The notes under the pieces were generated by a model. That model saw only the letters and a program-made list of their open reading frames with translations, made no database searches and was not told where the DNA came from. The translations under genes were made by a program, and so were the position numbers. From contig JAOVFP010000009.1 in assembly GCA_025738555.1 (NCBI GenBank), forward strand, positions 4,340,001-4,404,000: DNA of 64,000 nucleotides. Direction: 5' to 3'. Shown here piece after piece: positions 1-12,299 of this stretch (within the stretch, counting starts at the first letter, position 1; each line of letters opens with the position of its first letter). The stretch comes from Cyathus striatus (Eukaryota; Basidiomycota; Agaricomycetes; Agaricales; Nidulariaceae).

Positions 1-979
1 AAAGAAATAGGGCCGGCAAGCGGCATAGCCCACTACCTGGTAAACATTTACTTAGATTGAGGAAGTTTGTATTGAATTTATTAATTATGAAAGAATATAG
101 ACAGCAAGAAGAGTAGTATTTATTTGTTGAGTGATTACATTTAAGATTCAGAAACTCTAGAAAATGTGTAAATCTTCAAATTGAAGTTGATAGTTCTGAA
201 ACACAAACAGTCAGTTAAAGGATATGCAAAAGATAAGGGGAAATGTACTCTGGACCACAGATTAATCAAAAAACTGAATAAGTGTAGGAACCCAAAAAAA
301 AGAGATTGTAACAACGAGCTAGAAACTGTAGGAATGAACTATGGACTGTAGGAATGAGTTTAAGAGTGCATGAATCAGCGATATAGCTCGAGACCAAACC
401 AAACTTACCAAACTGTGAAAGAATTGCTGTAAGACTCAATTTTCAACGAAGTTAATGTTCAGGTTCAAGTTTAACAGATCTCTAGTTTTCTGTATCGCCC
501 AGCTACACTATCAATGAATGAGAATCAATTAATTTGCATATGATAGCAAAAGACAGGATTTTCAGAGATTGAAAAGTTATTATAAAAGTTAAAAGATATG
601 CAAGTTGAGAACAGGAAGTTGATAAGTCTGAAATAGAAATTGCTAGTGAGATGAGAAGAAAAGATAAGAGGAAAATATACTCTGGTCTGTGAAGTGTTGT
701 CAAGCCATTGGACAAGTGTAGCGTCGATGAATACAATGGAGCCTTTGGCAAGATTAAAGTAAAGATCCTTAGTAGAGAGGTTTAATGAAGACAAGCCTTG
801 AACATGATAAAAAATGACATACATCAGCTAATGCAAAAGATGTGAAACGGATGTGAGAAACATTTCGATCAAACACTGGTTTCAATAAAACAGATGATAT
901 ATTGAAAGCCTGTGATGTAAACATGAGTATGGAGATGGGTAGAACACAATGAAAATAAACCGGAAAGAGTGATAAAATT
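1..979. other. AT-rich region without a recognised gene
   Basis: I see no convincing coding sequence. Two diverged copies of a short segment are visible at about 215-295 and 650-725, sharing a core of the form 'agataaGgGGAAaTgTACTCTGG' and ending in a 'aagtgtag' tail. They faintly resemble the minisatellite unit at 3.4-5.6 kb. The first exons of the gene that follows may lie here but could not be placed. Confidence 0.4.
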
Positions 980-3326
980 TTGGTGTCCAGTTCCTCAACA
1001 TCTTGCAAAAAGGGACTGGAGTTATATGGAGCACAGCCATTCGATTTTAAAGTGCTGGGGTTATGGGCTGACCTGACAGCTGCAGAAGCAAAGGCAAAGA
1101 AAATCGAAACAAGTCTTGTGCAGAAGTTATCGCCTGTGTCGAAATTTAAGCGAGGTACAAATGGAATACAGACACCTTTAGTTGCAAAAGAACTTCAATT
1201 AACTGTTGGAAACCCGAATCCACTTCCGATTACTTCACTTAGGATTCAAGGTATATACCATGCTGTAAGGGGCATCGTGATTGATTTAGGAGAACTTTGG
1301 CTGAAGGTAAGTTTTTATAATGTAGTAAATTCTGAAAAGTATTCAATGTTTACTTGACAGATCTCTTACCTGACGCATACATCGATCCAGATTTATTCTA
1401 GAAGACACTGGGAGACCGTGTTAGTTTTCTGTTGGACTAGCGATTGAAAGTCAAAATTTCATATTGGCATTTGTTACTCTTGACTTGTTATTTCAGGTAC
1501 GAGTATTAGAAAACGCAAAAGACATAATTTGAATTCTTAATGTATTGTTATAGCCGGTTTGGGCGAAGTCGAGGGAGGGTCTAGGGACTGAACTGCCCTA
1601 TGTATACTCAGAATACGATCGATTTCTTGAAGGTGTAGCAAGGTGGATTCAATTTTGCCGTGACACGGCTTCCCGAGAGGAGTTGGCAAGCGATGCTGTA
1701 CGGGATGCAAACACAGTGTGGGTTGGTGTAGGATCCTATACCATAAGTGAAATATTCTTCATTGCAGGTACGAAGAGTATTACACATTCTGAGTAATACA
1801 TTACTAACTGCTCAAGTGTAGGCATCCCACCATGCATTCGAGAATGTGAAGTATTTGACAACCCCTCAAGATCAGCCCGTTTATGCGAAGCGTACTGGGC
1901 TTATGTAGACCGGGCAGAGAGGAAACTTCCGCAAGTTTTATATTGAATTGTATAAATGTGTAAGACTAATGTAAATCATGTTGATTATAGTGGTATACTT
2001 CGTCCGGCATGGGATGAAGGCCTATTGGCGCCTACAACCCAGGAACGACTGCGGTATCCCAAGAACTTTCTTCGAATTTATGGAAAGGAAACTTTACATC
2101 TTCCTTCTCAAATAGTTGAACTGGCAAATTTGCACAATGTAAGTTAGTCCTCATAGATATATCATCAATTAATGATGTCAATGGCAAATTTTAGGGAAGG
2201 ATAGCAGAACTCAATCAGATGCATAAAGATGTATGGTACCGTTTGGATTATGAAGACGAACTTTTTGATCCTTTCGAACCATCATACATATGGGAGGCCC
2301 TTAACAATTCATCGAAAGTCCACCTTGGGCACCTTATATTTGGTCCAATCAGATGGTGTGAAATACAAAAACTGTACAACTTACCGATATCAAACAGGAG
2401 TGATCCATTGACTGAATTGTTTTGCAAGAAAGGTGAGTTGCATAGTTATTAATTTTTTTCTGTTTTACAAGTAACTACAGGACCTTTGGATGATATCCCA
2501 ACGCACATCGCCAATAATACTTCGAGTACTTTAGGGTTTTCAGATCTTAAAGATAAAACTGATCGCAGGACAATCAAACCGTTCACATATTCTTCAAGCA
2601 AAAGGGGTACCCTTTGGTCACTGATTAATGTGTATCCAGAAATTTCAAAAGCAGATATGAAGTAGGGTTATCATGTTATTCCTTTGTTAATTTTAATGAG
2701 TTGTTCTTTATTTTAGTGACACATCCAGTGCAGTTATCAAGAAACAATCTGCCAAAGCGAAATCATTCACTAGCAAGAGCACAGAGAATGGTGTTTCAAT
2801 AGGACCTCTGGAGTACTCAGGTAGTGGAAGGGTGTATAAGGCTGGGAGACGAAGTTTGAGGTATTGTATATTGTTTGGTATGATTCAGTTGTGTGGTTGA
2901 ACTGACATTGAATATAGGATGCCTGTTCGCAGCTACTTAAATGCCGAACTCAGGCCATCAGATGTTGAGAAAATTGCATGCAGGGAATGGAGAGCAAGAT
3001 ATAATGACCAGGAGAGGAAGAAATTAGTAAGAAAAGCTGAAACTGAGGGTCGGAAAGTGACTTCTGTGGAATTAGAACACATAAAATTCCACAAGTTAAC
3101 AAACTCCGCAAAATTCCAACGCGATAAAAGAATAGAAGCTGCAGTTCAGGAGCACAAGCAGTTGTTTGGGGATAAGTATCCATCCCAGAGTTCTTCGCAT
3201 ATTTTAGAATCACCGGTGAAGAAGCAACGAATTAGTGCAGATAAGAGTGTAGTTATATCTGCTGGTGAGCAGGTCAAGGAGAACATAGCTACTACTCGTA
3301 GTCAACGTTACCAACTTTGTAAATAG
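980..3326 (+). CDS. Uncharacterised eight-exon gene, about 599 codons
   Basis: The exons that keep one frame are 980-1306, 1554-1767, 1822-1934, 1965-2138, 2195-2432, 2481-2661, 2717-2860 and 2918-3326; they sum to 1,800 nt, including the stop. Most junctions have clean GTAAGT/GTGAG/GTATTG donors and TAG/CAG acceptors, which argues for a real gene. The gap at 1935-1964 is only 30 nt with a weak donor, so that junction is doubtful. The start is also unsettled: there is an in-frame stop at 956 and no ATG, so a further 5' exon is likely (possible acceptor at 989-990). I recognise no family. The last exon is rich in Lys, Glu and Arg and looks helical and basic; the middle has aromatic-rich stretches such as WYRLDYEDELFDPFEPSYIW. 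It may be a transposon companion gene or a lineage-specific host gene. Confidence 0.55.
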
Positions 3327-3404
3327 TAAATAGTAGTGGACAATAACAGGACTTCATCAAGTTAGTAAAAAAATTTCCATTGGTTCAAGAAGTACATAAA
3401 AGTA

Positions 3405-5640
3405 TGTACAAACACCAAGTGATTCAGAAAGAAGTTGATTTATCTGAAATATTTCTTATTTCTAAGTAAACTCATTATGAGAAATGTATAGTTTGGACCT
3501 GGATCTATACATTAAAAGAGCAATTTTGATTGGTAAAAGGTAGAGGAAGGCATGGTAGCATGTACAGATATGTGCCGCGGGCCAGGTAAACAAATACAAA
3601 TACAAAGTAATTCAGAAAGAAGTTGATTTATCTGAAATATTTCTTATTTCTAAGTAAATTCATTATGAGAAATGTATAGTTTGGACTTGGATCTATACAT
3701 TCAAACAGCATATTTGAATGGTAAATGGTAGAGGAAGGAATAGTAATATGCATAGGTATGGTTAGGGCTGCCAACCGTTACCATATATTACGGTTATACG
3801 GCTACCATAATACGGTGACGGGTACCGTACCGTTGTTGGTCTCAGAGGTACCTTTGAAGGTACGGTGGACGGAACTATGACGCTCCAACGTGTCATTTAT
3901 TCCCCGTACTTGTAGTTCGGTTCGCGGTAGTTAACCTTTGCTATACTCACAATATGTACTCATTTTTTCAGTATTTTTTGTACATACCTATACATTTAAT
4001 ATATTTTACTACAACAGGTATGTCTTTCATAATGACCGTTTTGACGACTTTCTGAGGCCTCGGAGATATCCGTCATAATTCCCACGCTCCCGTTGATATG
4101 CATCCAACTTCGTCTTACTGTACCGCTAGGCAATTTTTGCATAACAGAACTTCGTTTAAGCTCTTCTTTTGTTGTTGTATGTTCTATTAGCCAATAATTG
4201 ACACTGAAAATTTTTGTATATGATGGTACACGATGTTACATCCAATATTTAAGTATCTGTAGCGACACTGCTTACCAAAAGGTATGTTTAAATTTGCTAA
4301 CTGTGTGTGTTATATAAAAGTGGTGTGGAAGAGGTATAACATGAAAAAATTAGAGCCTTGCAGGTGGCTATCAAATATCTTAGCTTCAAATTTAACTAGG
4401 TTAAACAGACAATGTCCTATGTTAAATCACAGGCACCACAAAAAGTATCTTAAGTTATCTGAATTAAATAAATACCAACTGAAACATGGAAAATAGCATG
4501 AAGGTATGTAAGGGAAGTGCTATCTGGACATGATCATACTTTGATGAGCAGCGTACAGGTACATGTACATACAAGATACAACAAAAAATACCATATAATA
4601 AACCTTTTTAGTATAATTTATCTGATTATGTGATATAAATCGATGAAATAAGAGTTAAAAGGAAGTTTTGTAATGCTTAACGGTACAGTAGAATGAAATT
4701 GGGTGTCCAGCACGACACTCAGAAGAGCGTGGGAATTATAACGGATGTTTCCGAGACCTCAGAAAGTCGTCAAAACAGTCATTATGAGAAACATACGTGC
4801 AGTAGTAGAATATATTTACACATAAAATATAGTGAACATACAGACATGTGCAGAAAACACTGAGAAATAAGTAGACCCTATGAGTACGGCAACGGTTAAG
4901 TATGGCGAATAAATGACACATTGGAGTGTCATACATATGTAAGACAATACCGTACCATACGGCACTTCAGGATTTTACTTTACGGTATGGGTGATGGTAC
5001 GGAAACACCCGTAAACCATCCGTCAGTGTATGGCTGTATACCGTATACGGTATGGTTGGCAGCCTTAGGTATGGTAGCATGTACAGATATGTGCGATGGG
5101 CCAGGTAAACAAATACAAATATGAAGTAATTCAGAAAGAAGTTGAATTATCTGAAATATTTCTTATTTCTAAGTAAACTCATTATCAGAAATGTTTAGTT
5201 TGGACTTGTATCTTTACATTCAAAGAGCAATTTGGATCAGTAAAAGGTGGAGGAAGGAATAGTAATATGGATAGGTATGGTAGTATGTACAGATATGTGC
5301 GATGGGCCAGGTAAACAAATACAAATATGAAGTAATTCAGAAAGAAGTTGAATTATCTGACATATTTCTTATTTCCAAGTAAATTCATTATCAGAAATGT
5401 TTAGTTTGGGCTTGTACCCTTACATCAAAAGAGTATTTTGGATCTGCACAGGATGGAGGAAGGCATAGTAGGAAGCATAGATATGTGTAATATACTGGTA
5501 AACAAAAACAAAGGCAAACAACTTGCAGAAAGATATTGATGTAAGTGAAATATTTCTTATTTGTAAGTAAAGTCATTATCAGAAATGAGTCGATTGGAGT
5601 TGTAAGCTTACATTGAAAGAGAAATTTGGATTGGCATCAG
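3405..5640. repeat. Minisatellite, five units of about 190-206 bases, interrupted by a transposon
   Basis: The shared core 'TTCAGAAAGAAGTTGA', followed by 'TTATCTGAAATATTTC', occurs at about 3423, 3611, 5130 and 5336, with a more diverged unit at about 5523. Spacings are 188, 206 (after subtracting the inserted element and its target duplication), 206 and 187 bases. Each unit also carries 'atggtagcatgtacagatatg' variants and a 'gtttggactt' block. The array was interrupted at 3763 by the hAT-like element described next, and the interrupted unit is recovered exactly when the element is removed. Confidence 0.85.
3763..5067. mobile_element. Non-autonomous hAT-like foldback element with 8-base target duplication
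   Basis: The element begins TAGGGCTGCCAACC (3763-3776), and its right end, read on the other strand, begins TAAGGCTGCCAACC. It is flanked by a perfect 8-base direct repeat GGTATGGT (3755-3762 and 5068-5075). The inverted similarity is not limited to the tips: roughly 3763-4140 pairs with 4670-5067, sharing blocks such as GTGTCATTTATTC and TTTTGACGACTTTCTGAGG (left-strand orientation). The subtermini are dense in CCGTA/TACGG motifs. The centre (4140-4670) has no convincing ORF. An 8-base duplication with TAGGG ends is characteristic of hAT transposons; assignment to hAT is inference because no transposase is present. Confidence 0.85.
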
Positions 5641-6052
5641 ATGGATGAAGGATGTTAGCTTGTATAGAGAGTATAGAGATTTGTGATCAGCATAGTATAC
5701 AAATAAAAACATCAACTACAATACATTGAAATTTCATTTCAGAGATCGCACATATAGCACATATACATTTAATTTCAAGGTAGAGTTTCAATATGCACAA
5801 GAACAAGAATGTTGTAACAGATAGTTGTAATTTAAAACAAAAGTTAATAGTACAAAATGAATTGAAAAAGCTAAAAGTTGAAATTTTTTTTAGTTTTGAA
5901 ATAAGAAGTTTTGTAATGTAATTTAATTGAAGTTAATATTATTTCTATCAATCAGAAAGGGATGAGTAGAAAGAAAATAACAGGAAATAAGAAAGGTTGT
6001 GGTGTTGAATGAACAATTTTTGCAAGTTGTTAAGAGAGTAATAGAAAAAAAT
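5641..6052. other. AT-rich spacer, no gene seen
   Basis: This stretch separates the minisatellite from the 3' end of the minus-strand Helitron-linked gene. If the Helitron is complete its 3' end (hairpin plus CTRR) should lie here or further left, but I could not identify it by eye. Confidence 0.4.
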
Positions 6053-7454
6053 CTAGAGGTTCTTGCCAGATTTAGAAGCTCTTTCGGCAGATTTGGAGGA
6101 TTTTTCAGCAGCTTTGGCAGATTTGTCGGTAGCGCTGCGAGTCTTTTTCGCTGGAGGTTCTGGTTCATCATCATTTGCGAGACCCAAGAAAGCGTTGGCA
6201 TCATCTAAAGGGTCAGGAGTGGAATGTGCAGGAGGATCTTCCATCATGGACGCTGGTGGCTTAGGGCAAAAACCAGCGAAGTGGTTTGTGACCAGAGGTT
6301 TAGCAATAGAACTAACAGGTGTTGAGTTGGTAGTGCCGGATTGTACAATTGCTGCAGCAATGGGCAAGTCTGAACCAGCAATAATTCGCAGTTTTTGGAT
6401 CTGGAGGTGAAAAACCTATTTAAAATTCAGTTAGAAGCACTCAGTTATACATTGATATTAGTCATACCTTTTTTTTAGGGTTTGGAACCCAGATCAACAT
6501 CAGGGCCTGGATTAATACCAGAGTGCCAGGTCGTAGGTGAGATACAACCTCAGATGGGTGAGTCTGTTCATCATTAACATTGTGGTAAGGCATGTGAACC
6601 AGCAGATTGTTTCGGAGTTGAAAATCATCTTCATTGAAATCAGTCTGGACCCGAGGTGGAAAAAACCTTTTGGGATTTCAGCTGGAAGATAATGTCAGAG
6701 GTCAGTTCATGAAAGAAAAAAGATTATAAACTTACATTGAACCTGAGAGGAGGTGCCAGCAAGGACAGTGGAGGACATGTTGGTCTGTAGCAAATTACGT
6801 TTCTTTGGAACAAAGGGTTTTCCCGCCTCAGGAGGAGCCTTTCAAAGAACATCAGGACAAGAATGCAATGTAAAATATGCACACACTTTATATTTCTGCT
6901 CAGATATGAATCGAATGAGATTAAAAGAATTGGTTCCATCCTTCTTGGTAATTGGAGAGACAAAGTCGGCATGTGGCATGTTAACTGTTTCTTTGATCCT
7001 AATTTCATTAATTGTAGCAATCTGGTTGGCGAAGGCATCTGCGAGATCAGGAGGACTCCCAGTGGGAACTTCCAAGACGATTGTGTCCTTGACCCTTGAT
7101 TTGTCAACAATAGGCTGGGAAGTAAAGAAAATCAGAAAGAAGAGTATAAAGAGAAAAAAAAACCTACCATTTGGTTGTCATTAATGACATTACCACGAGG
7201 ACCAACATGGGTACCTGCAGAAACAATTTGACCAAACCAAAAGTATTGTGACTCCGTTCCAGGTTTGTCAGTATACGTGTGAAAACAATTTTTCCGAAAC
7301 GGTTAGGACCAAGAGACTCAACAACAGCGGGCATGAAGTTCTTCCCATACTCCATAACACCAAGGGAGGGTGTGGAGTTGCCAGTGCATTTTACAAGCTG
7401 GCTGAGGAATGTGGCATAGCAGCCTTGTGAAACGCGCTGTTCGAAACAGGACAT
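6053..7454 (-). pseudogene. Helitron-linked spliced gene, possible OB-fold protein, two apparent frameshifts
   Basis: Minus-strand exons are approximately 7168-7454, 6887-7114, 6736-6838, 6468-6681 and 6053-6415, with good donors (GTAGG, GTGTGT, GTAAG, GTATG) and AG acceptors. Exon 1 changes frame near 7288: before it the frame reads MPAVVESLGPNRFGK, after it YTDKPGTESQYFWFGQ, so one indel is needed. A second one-base loss in a T run near 6660-6666 separates SEIPKG from PPRVQTDFNEDD. The segment LRPGTLVLIQALMLIWVPNP followed by KKKVFHLQIQKLRIIA looks like two beta-strand blocks of an OB-fold, which would suit single-stranded DNA binding, but this is inference. The tail is basic and repetitive (KSAKAAEKSSKSAERASKSG), compatible with nuclear or nucleic-acid binding. 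It sits 400 bases downstream of the helicase on the same strand. Confidence 0.5.
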
Positions 7455-7854
7455 GATGTGTGGGATTGTAAATATGATGATACATGCAGTAGTACATTCA
7501 GACTTTATACATAGAATTTGAATACTGATAGAAATATATAAGATAAAGACCTGATGTGATAAAATTGAATCAGCATATAATTGTGGAATGATTATCTTTA
7601 TATTGAAGTCGAGAAAGTGATCGGGGTGTTAAAGAATATTCCAGAACTTTTGATAAAGTATTGAATGGCAATATTGTGAATATCAACGTAGTTATGACGT
7701 AGGATTGAAGTTAATTTAATTGAGGAATAATGCATGACCACTGGTAATGTATACAACTCAATAGCTTGTGTTCCAAGGGCGATAAAAACAGAAATGAAAA
7801 GGGTCCCAAAAAAGTATATAGGAATGTAAGAGAAATAAAGGGTAAAGATCAATC

Positions 7855-9483
7855 TCAAGAAGTGAGGGTCTGGTGGCACTTACAAGGCCTCTGACAGGAG
7901 ATTTCAGGGTGATGATCATTGAATACCAGAGGACGTTTAACAGAAATTTGGGGGGTATTTATGAGATTATAATCCAAGTTTAATGAATTGGAATCATGTT
8001 GAGATGGTGATGAAACTGGCTGAAGATGAGATTGAATCTGATACTGCATAAGATTTGAACTGTTTAGGAAAGAGTTCAAAGTATTATGGTCTAGTATTGA
8101 AAGCCGGTGGAATTCATCCCGTAGCTCCTCTGATGGACAACAGGAAATGCGGGAAAAATCAAATTGACGAAGAACGAGTAATCCAGCTAGTGATTTCACA
8201 CGTGACAACATTACATATGCAGACTCGCTTCCACGACAATTATGAAGATCCACAATTACTCTGGGCAATGTTTTCCCTTGGGCTTTATGAGCAGTTATAG
8301 CAAATGCGGGAACCAATGGCAGCTGATGACGTTTGATAAAACATTTTTTCATTGTATATGGGTTAGTGAAATTGATTTCTGTCAAGTCAGGCAAGATAAC
8401 TGCCTCTTTTTCATGTAGATTGGGCAAAGGATCAGCAGTCATAGTTTCAAGATAGACAACACAGGATGTGGCTTCTCTAGTACCCCATTGGTTTAGTTTG
8501 TATCTAATAGACTTCAGTTTACCTATTGAACCATTTACAATACCTCCAGGAACATTATAGTTCTGAGTGATCATGACAGGCATTCCAGGGATAAGAGGAA
8601 GACGACCTAATCGGCCACTGGTATGACCAGAATTCATAGATAATAAATGGTTTCGCAAATTTTCATCATGAATCACGTTGCTAGCATGGGAATCAGATGC
8701 ATAGTACCAAGATAAGATTTGCTTTGAGTCCTGTGCAAAAGTGAGTGAAGCTCTTTCATTTAGCATATCTTTAGATAAGTTATTGGAAACAATAATAGGA
8801 CATTCTTTCCATTGGGACCAATCAGTCACTACATTGTGCAAGATACATTGAGATAAGAGAGAATAATCTGCATTGGTACAATTCCCAAGCCTCAAGCATC
8901 TAAGTAATTGAAGGAATTCAATATTTTCCTGTCCAGACTGGCGCATTACTTGTTTTAATATAACTACTGTGTTAACTTTTAACCATAACAATTTACCATC
9001 AATGTCCTTCTGACCCCGTTTTGATGCAGATTCTCTGACAGTTGTGTCAATATTTTTAAAGAGTCTAGATTCTCCCACAGGTGGAAGTTGAGCAAAGTCT
9101 CCAGCAAATATAATATTGATTCCTCCAAATGATGCATTATTACCTTTTGCAATAACTAGAGCATTGTTAATGTCAACCATTAATGAGCATCCTATCATAG
9201 ACACTTCATCAACAAACAAGTAGTCAACACCTTCCCACATTGCTACCAGGTCTTCACGAGTTTTGGATGTAGCACCTTTGGCAAGTTTAAGCTGAGTGAG
9301 ACACAAGGCAGCATGAATAGTCATTCCTTGAATGTTTTGGGCAGCAGCCCCAGTGAAAGAAACCAGGCAGAACCGGTGTTCTTGGTTACAGCGTAAAAAC
9401 ATTTCTTGCCAACAATTGATAACCCTGGATTTTCCTGTTCCTCCGTCACCACCAAGATACATACATAATTGTTCTGGAGACAT
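7855..9483 (-). pseudogene. Helitron PIF1-type helicase domain
   Basis: An uninterrupted 542-codon reading frame forms the C-terminal module of the Helitron protein. Near its N-terminus it has the Walker A motif GGDGGTGKS (residues 11-19), then SFTGAAAQNI, the Walker B LFVDEVSMIG, a GDFAQLPPVG motif, and the late motifs FAITAHKAQGKTLPRVIVDL and AYVMLSRV. These are the superfamily 1B (PIF1/RecD-like) helicase motifs and are complete, so the ATPase core would look functional in isolation. The helicase unwinds DNA 5' to 3' during rolling-circle transposition. Upstream the frame continues past the annotated methionine (LIPSLINDFTLNTEQSQAF), the Q-motif region, and joins the Rep module only if the frameshift near 9590 is ignored. 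Confidence 0.9.
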
Positions 9484-9583
9484 TTTCTGACTGTGATCTG
9501 CAACTATTATAAAAGCTTGACTCTGTTCAGTATTTAAAGTAAAGTCATTGATTAAAGAAGGAATCAGAGACTGGGGTCCAGTA

Positions 9584-12171
9584 CTAATTGTTTAGAGAGG
9601 TGTGAATATTGTTTGAATTACTAGTAGAATTAGGACTGAAGAGACCTGACATTTCAGCATGAAGAACACAATCTTTTGCATTGTTTTGTTGTGATGCAGA
9701 GTTTGTACTGTAGCAATTCTGAATAGACTTTAAATGTTCCAGAATTTCATCTTCAACATCTGCACCTGCAGTAAAATCATCACCTATTTGCATTCCATGA
9801 CGACGTATGCAATTGCGAGCAGAGTTACGATTTTTAATCATTCTGGAAAAGTGATCATCTCTACTATCTTTGCATTCATGAAGAACTTGCATATTGTTGA
9901 TAATTTGTCGTATACACTCTGAGCAATTAACCAAAAAGTGATCAAACACATGTAACCATGAAGAGTAATGCTGACGAAGATCATGCACATTTCGCCAGGG
10001 AAGAAAGAAGATTAGCATTAAGCATGCATGGCGCTCACGTGAAATATCATGATCACGACGAGGTAATGCAGGACCTGAAGGAACATTAATAAAATAAGAA
10101 CCTGGAAAATGAATTGAAGTTTCATGTGTTGAAGCTTCAGGATGTTGAGAAAGAAAAGATGTTCAAGTTTTTGATTTTGATGAATGAGATGAGGGATTGT
10201 GATTGTCAGTGCCAGTAACATTTGTATCAATATTGCTGGTATCATCAACTGGATTTGACATGTTACTGGGTTTTTTTTTTTTGCAAGGTTCTTTATCAGT
10301 TTGTGATATAAAATCCCATAAGCACATGTCCTGTAGAGCGGTACCCTGAAACACATAATCTGCCATTTGAGATCCCTTTGTTATAAGATTGCCATTGTGA
10401 TTACCTTTCACAGTTACATCTTCTCCATCATTTAATGGAAATTCATTGATCATTTCATCATCTTCAGAGTCAGAATCAGAGTTTTCACTATATTCTGAAA
10501 GGTGATTTACATCTGTTAATTGTTCAGCATTAGAACCTTGGACATTTTGATGTAGTGTTGAAGCAGAGGTGCGCTTGTTGTAACATTCAGGTGAAGGTAA
10601 CTGAGATTCAATCAAATTCTCAAAAACAATCCAGAAAAGGCTACGAAAATTGTGACTGGTGTAATGATCACCAAAGTCCAATAAGTAGCTGGCAACTTGT
10701 TGGGATGATAATTCTTGATGGGATATCATGGTATAAGCACATTTTTGAAGCAGCTTTTTACCCTTAATTTCAGAACTGTTCCCATCGTCAGTCCCATCCT
10801 GTTCATCTAACATATTATGAATAGCTACTTGAAGAGCTGAATAGGCTACATGTGATTTTAATGGAGATTTAGAAATATAATCAGCTATATAGTAAAATAT
10901 TGCCTTAGCAGCTGGACCTGAAAGAATAAATTTCATATCCATATTGGATCTTACAGCTCTAATACTAGTGTCATTGTAATTGTTTACATTAACATCTTGA
11001 CATCTTAACACCAGTTCTCCAGTTTCATGGTTGAAAAATGTATGAGAAATTACAGTTCCAGAACCTAATCCAAAACGACATACTTTTTCACTGTCATTCT
11101 TACAGTACTTGAAACATGTAGCAGAATGAAGATGGGTCTGACACTGTTTTACAAGAAGATGAAAGTATTTATTGTTAAGAATATCATAGTTAGGATTATT
11201 GACTTGAGATGAATCAAAACCAAATGTTGAGCATGGATGACAAAGTAACAAATGATCAGATATATCAGATTCAGCTTCTTGAGGAATACCATTGAAAATA
11301 GTGGAGTCGAGAAATGTTTCCAAGTGATGTTGAAACTGATGATCTTGCAAAGTTTGAATATGTTCTTTAATTTGTTGAGGATTGATTGCTCCTTCAATCC
11401 ACACAATCATATGACAATGGAGTGAACCTCTGCCTTGAGCCTCAACACAACCATAATAGGCTGAAACAACTCCTAATGCACCAAGTTCCAAATTAACACC
11501 TTTTTTAGGTTTGTAGCCCAAAATGTCATGAATGTAGGCTTCCATCATTACATTGAAAAATTGAGCACCAACAACAGGATTGCGAGCAATAAGCGATGCA
11601 AGAGAAAAATAAACCGATTGAGAGTTGTTTAGAAGGTCTTCAATATGCAAATCATTACCAGCCAAATAGCTTACAATTGGGTTATAAACATCTGCAGGAT
11701 TAATTGTTAAGTAAAATGTAGGAAGACCTTTCTCAATAACTAATGAACGAATTTCATTCTGCATTACTGTTTTGCAGCACTTGAGCCTGGTACAGGAGCA
11801 GTTACAGCTTTCACTTCTTGCATTAATTGCAAAACATTCTGTTGTTCAGCATTTGTTGCATATAGTTGTTCTCTGGTGGACATTTTTGATACCATATGCT
11901 CTATGGTTTCAAGAGATATAGTTGCAAATCGAGAAGCAACTTGATTAAAGTTGGATTTTTTAACCCTAAGACTGATATGGAGGAGAGCCTTTCGACGTTG
12001 TATTATATTAAATACTGTAAACATAAAAGTAGGATGTAGTTGAAACCTGCGATCAGCATAAGTTAGTAGATGTTTGACATGTCTTTGAAAAGATAGGGAC
12101 ACAGGACGACCAGAATCTTCAGGACCACCAATTCCATAAGGAAACAGAGTAGGATAAGTTAGTGGAAGCAA
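9584..12171 (-). pseudogene. Helitron Rep (HUH endonuclease) module, broken frame
   Basis: The frame segments 11764-12171, 10163-11764 and 9584-10160 together encode the Helitron helicase-like/Rep region. The first carries the typical LTYPTLFPYGIGGPED and SFQRHVKHLL blocks. The second has LPTFYLTINPADVYNP, the HUH metal-binding motif in GRGSLHCHMIVW (His116 and His118 of that segment), and the two catalytic tyrosines in YYIADYISKS (Tyr292 and Tyr296, three residues apart). Known Helitrons use these residues to nick and join single strands. Lesions: a TAA with frame change at 11764-11766, an in-frame TGA at 10163-10165 and a TAG/frame change at 9584-9586 before the helicase. The catalytic residues themselves are retained, so decay looks recent. 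Confidence 0.85.
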
Positions 12172-12299
12172 GGAGGGGTTGTTGAATTCATTAACAGGAA
12201 GTGGATCATGAGGAATCTGAACATATGAACCTCCTTTCTGTTTTAAATGTTTTAAAGCGGCAGCACGAAGTTCATGAGCAGGTGTATTAGCATTGATGT

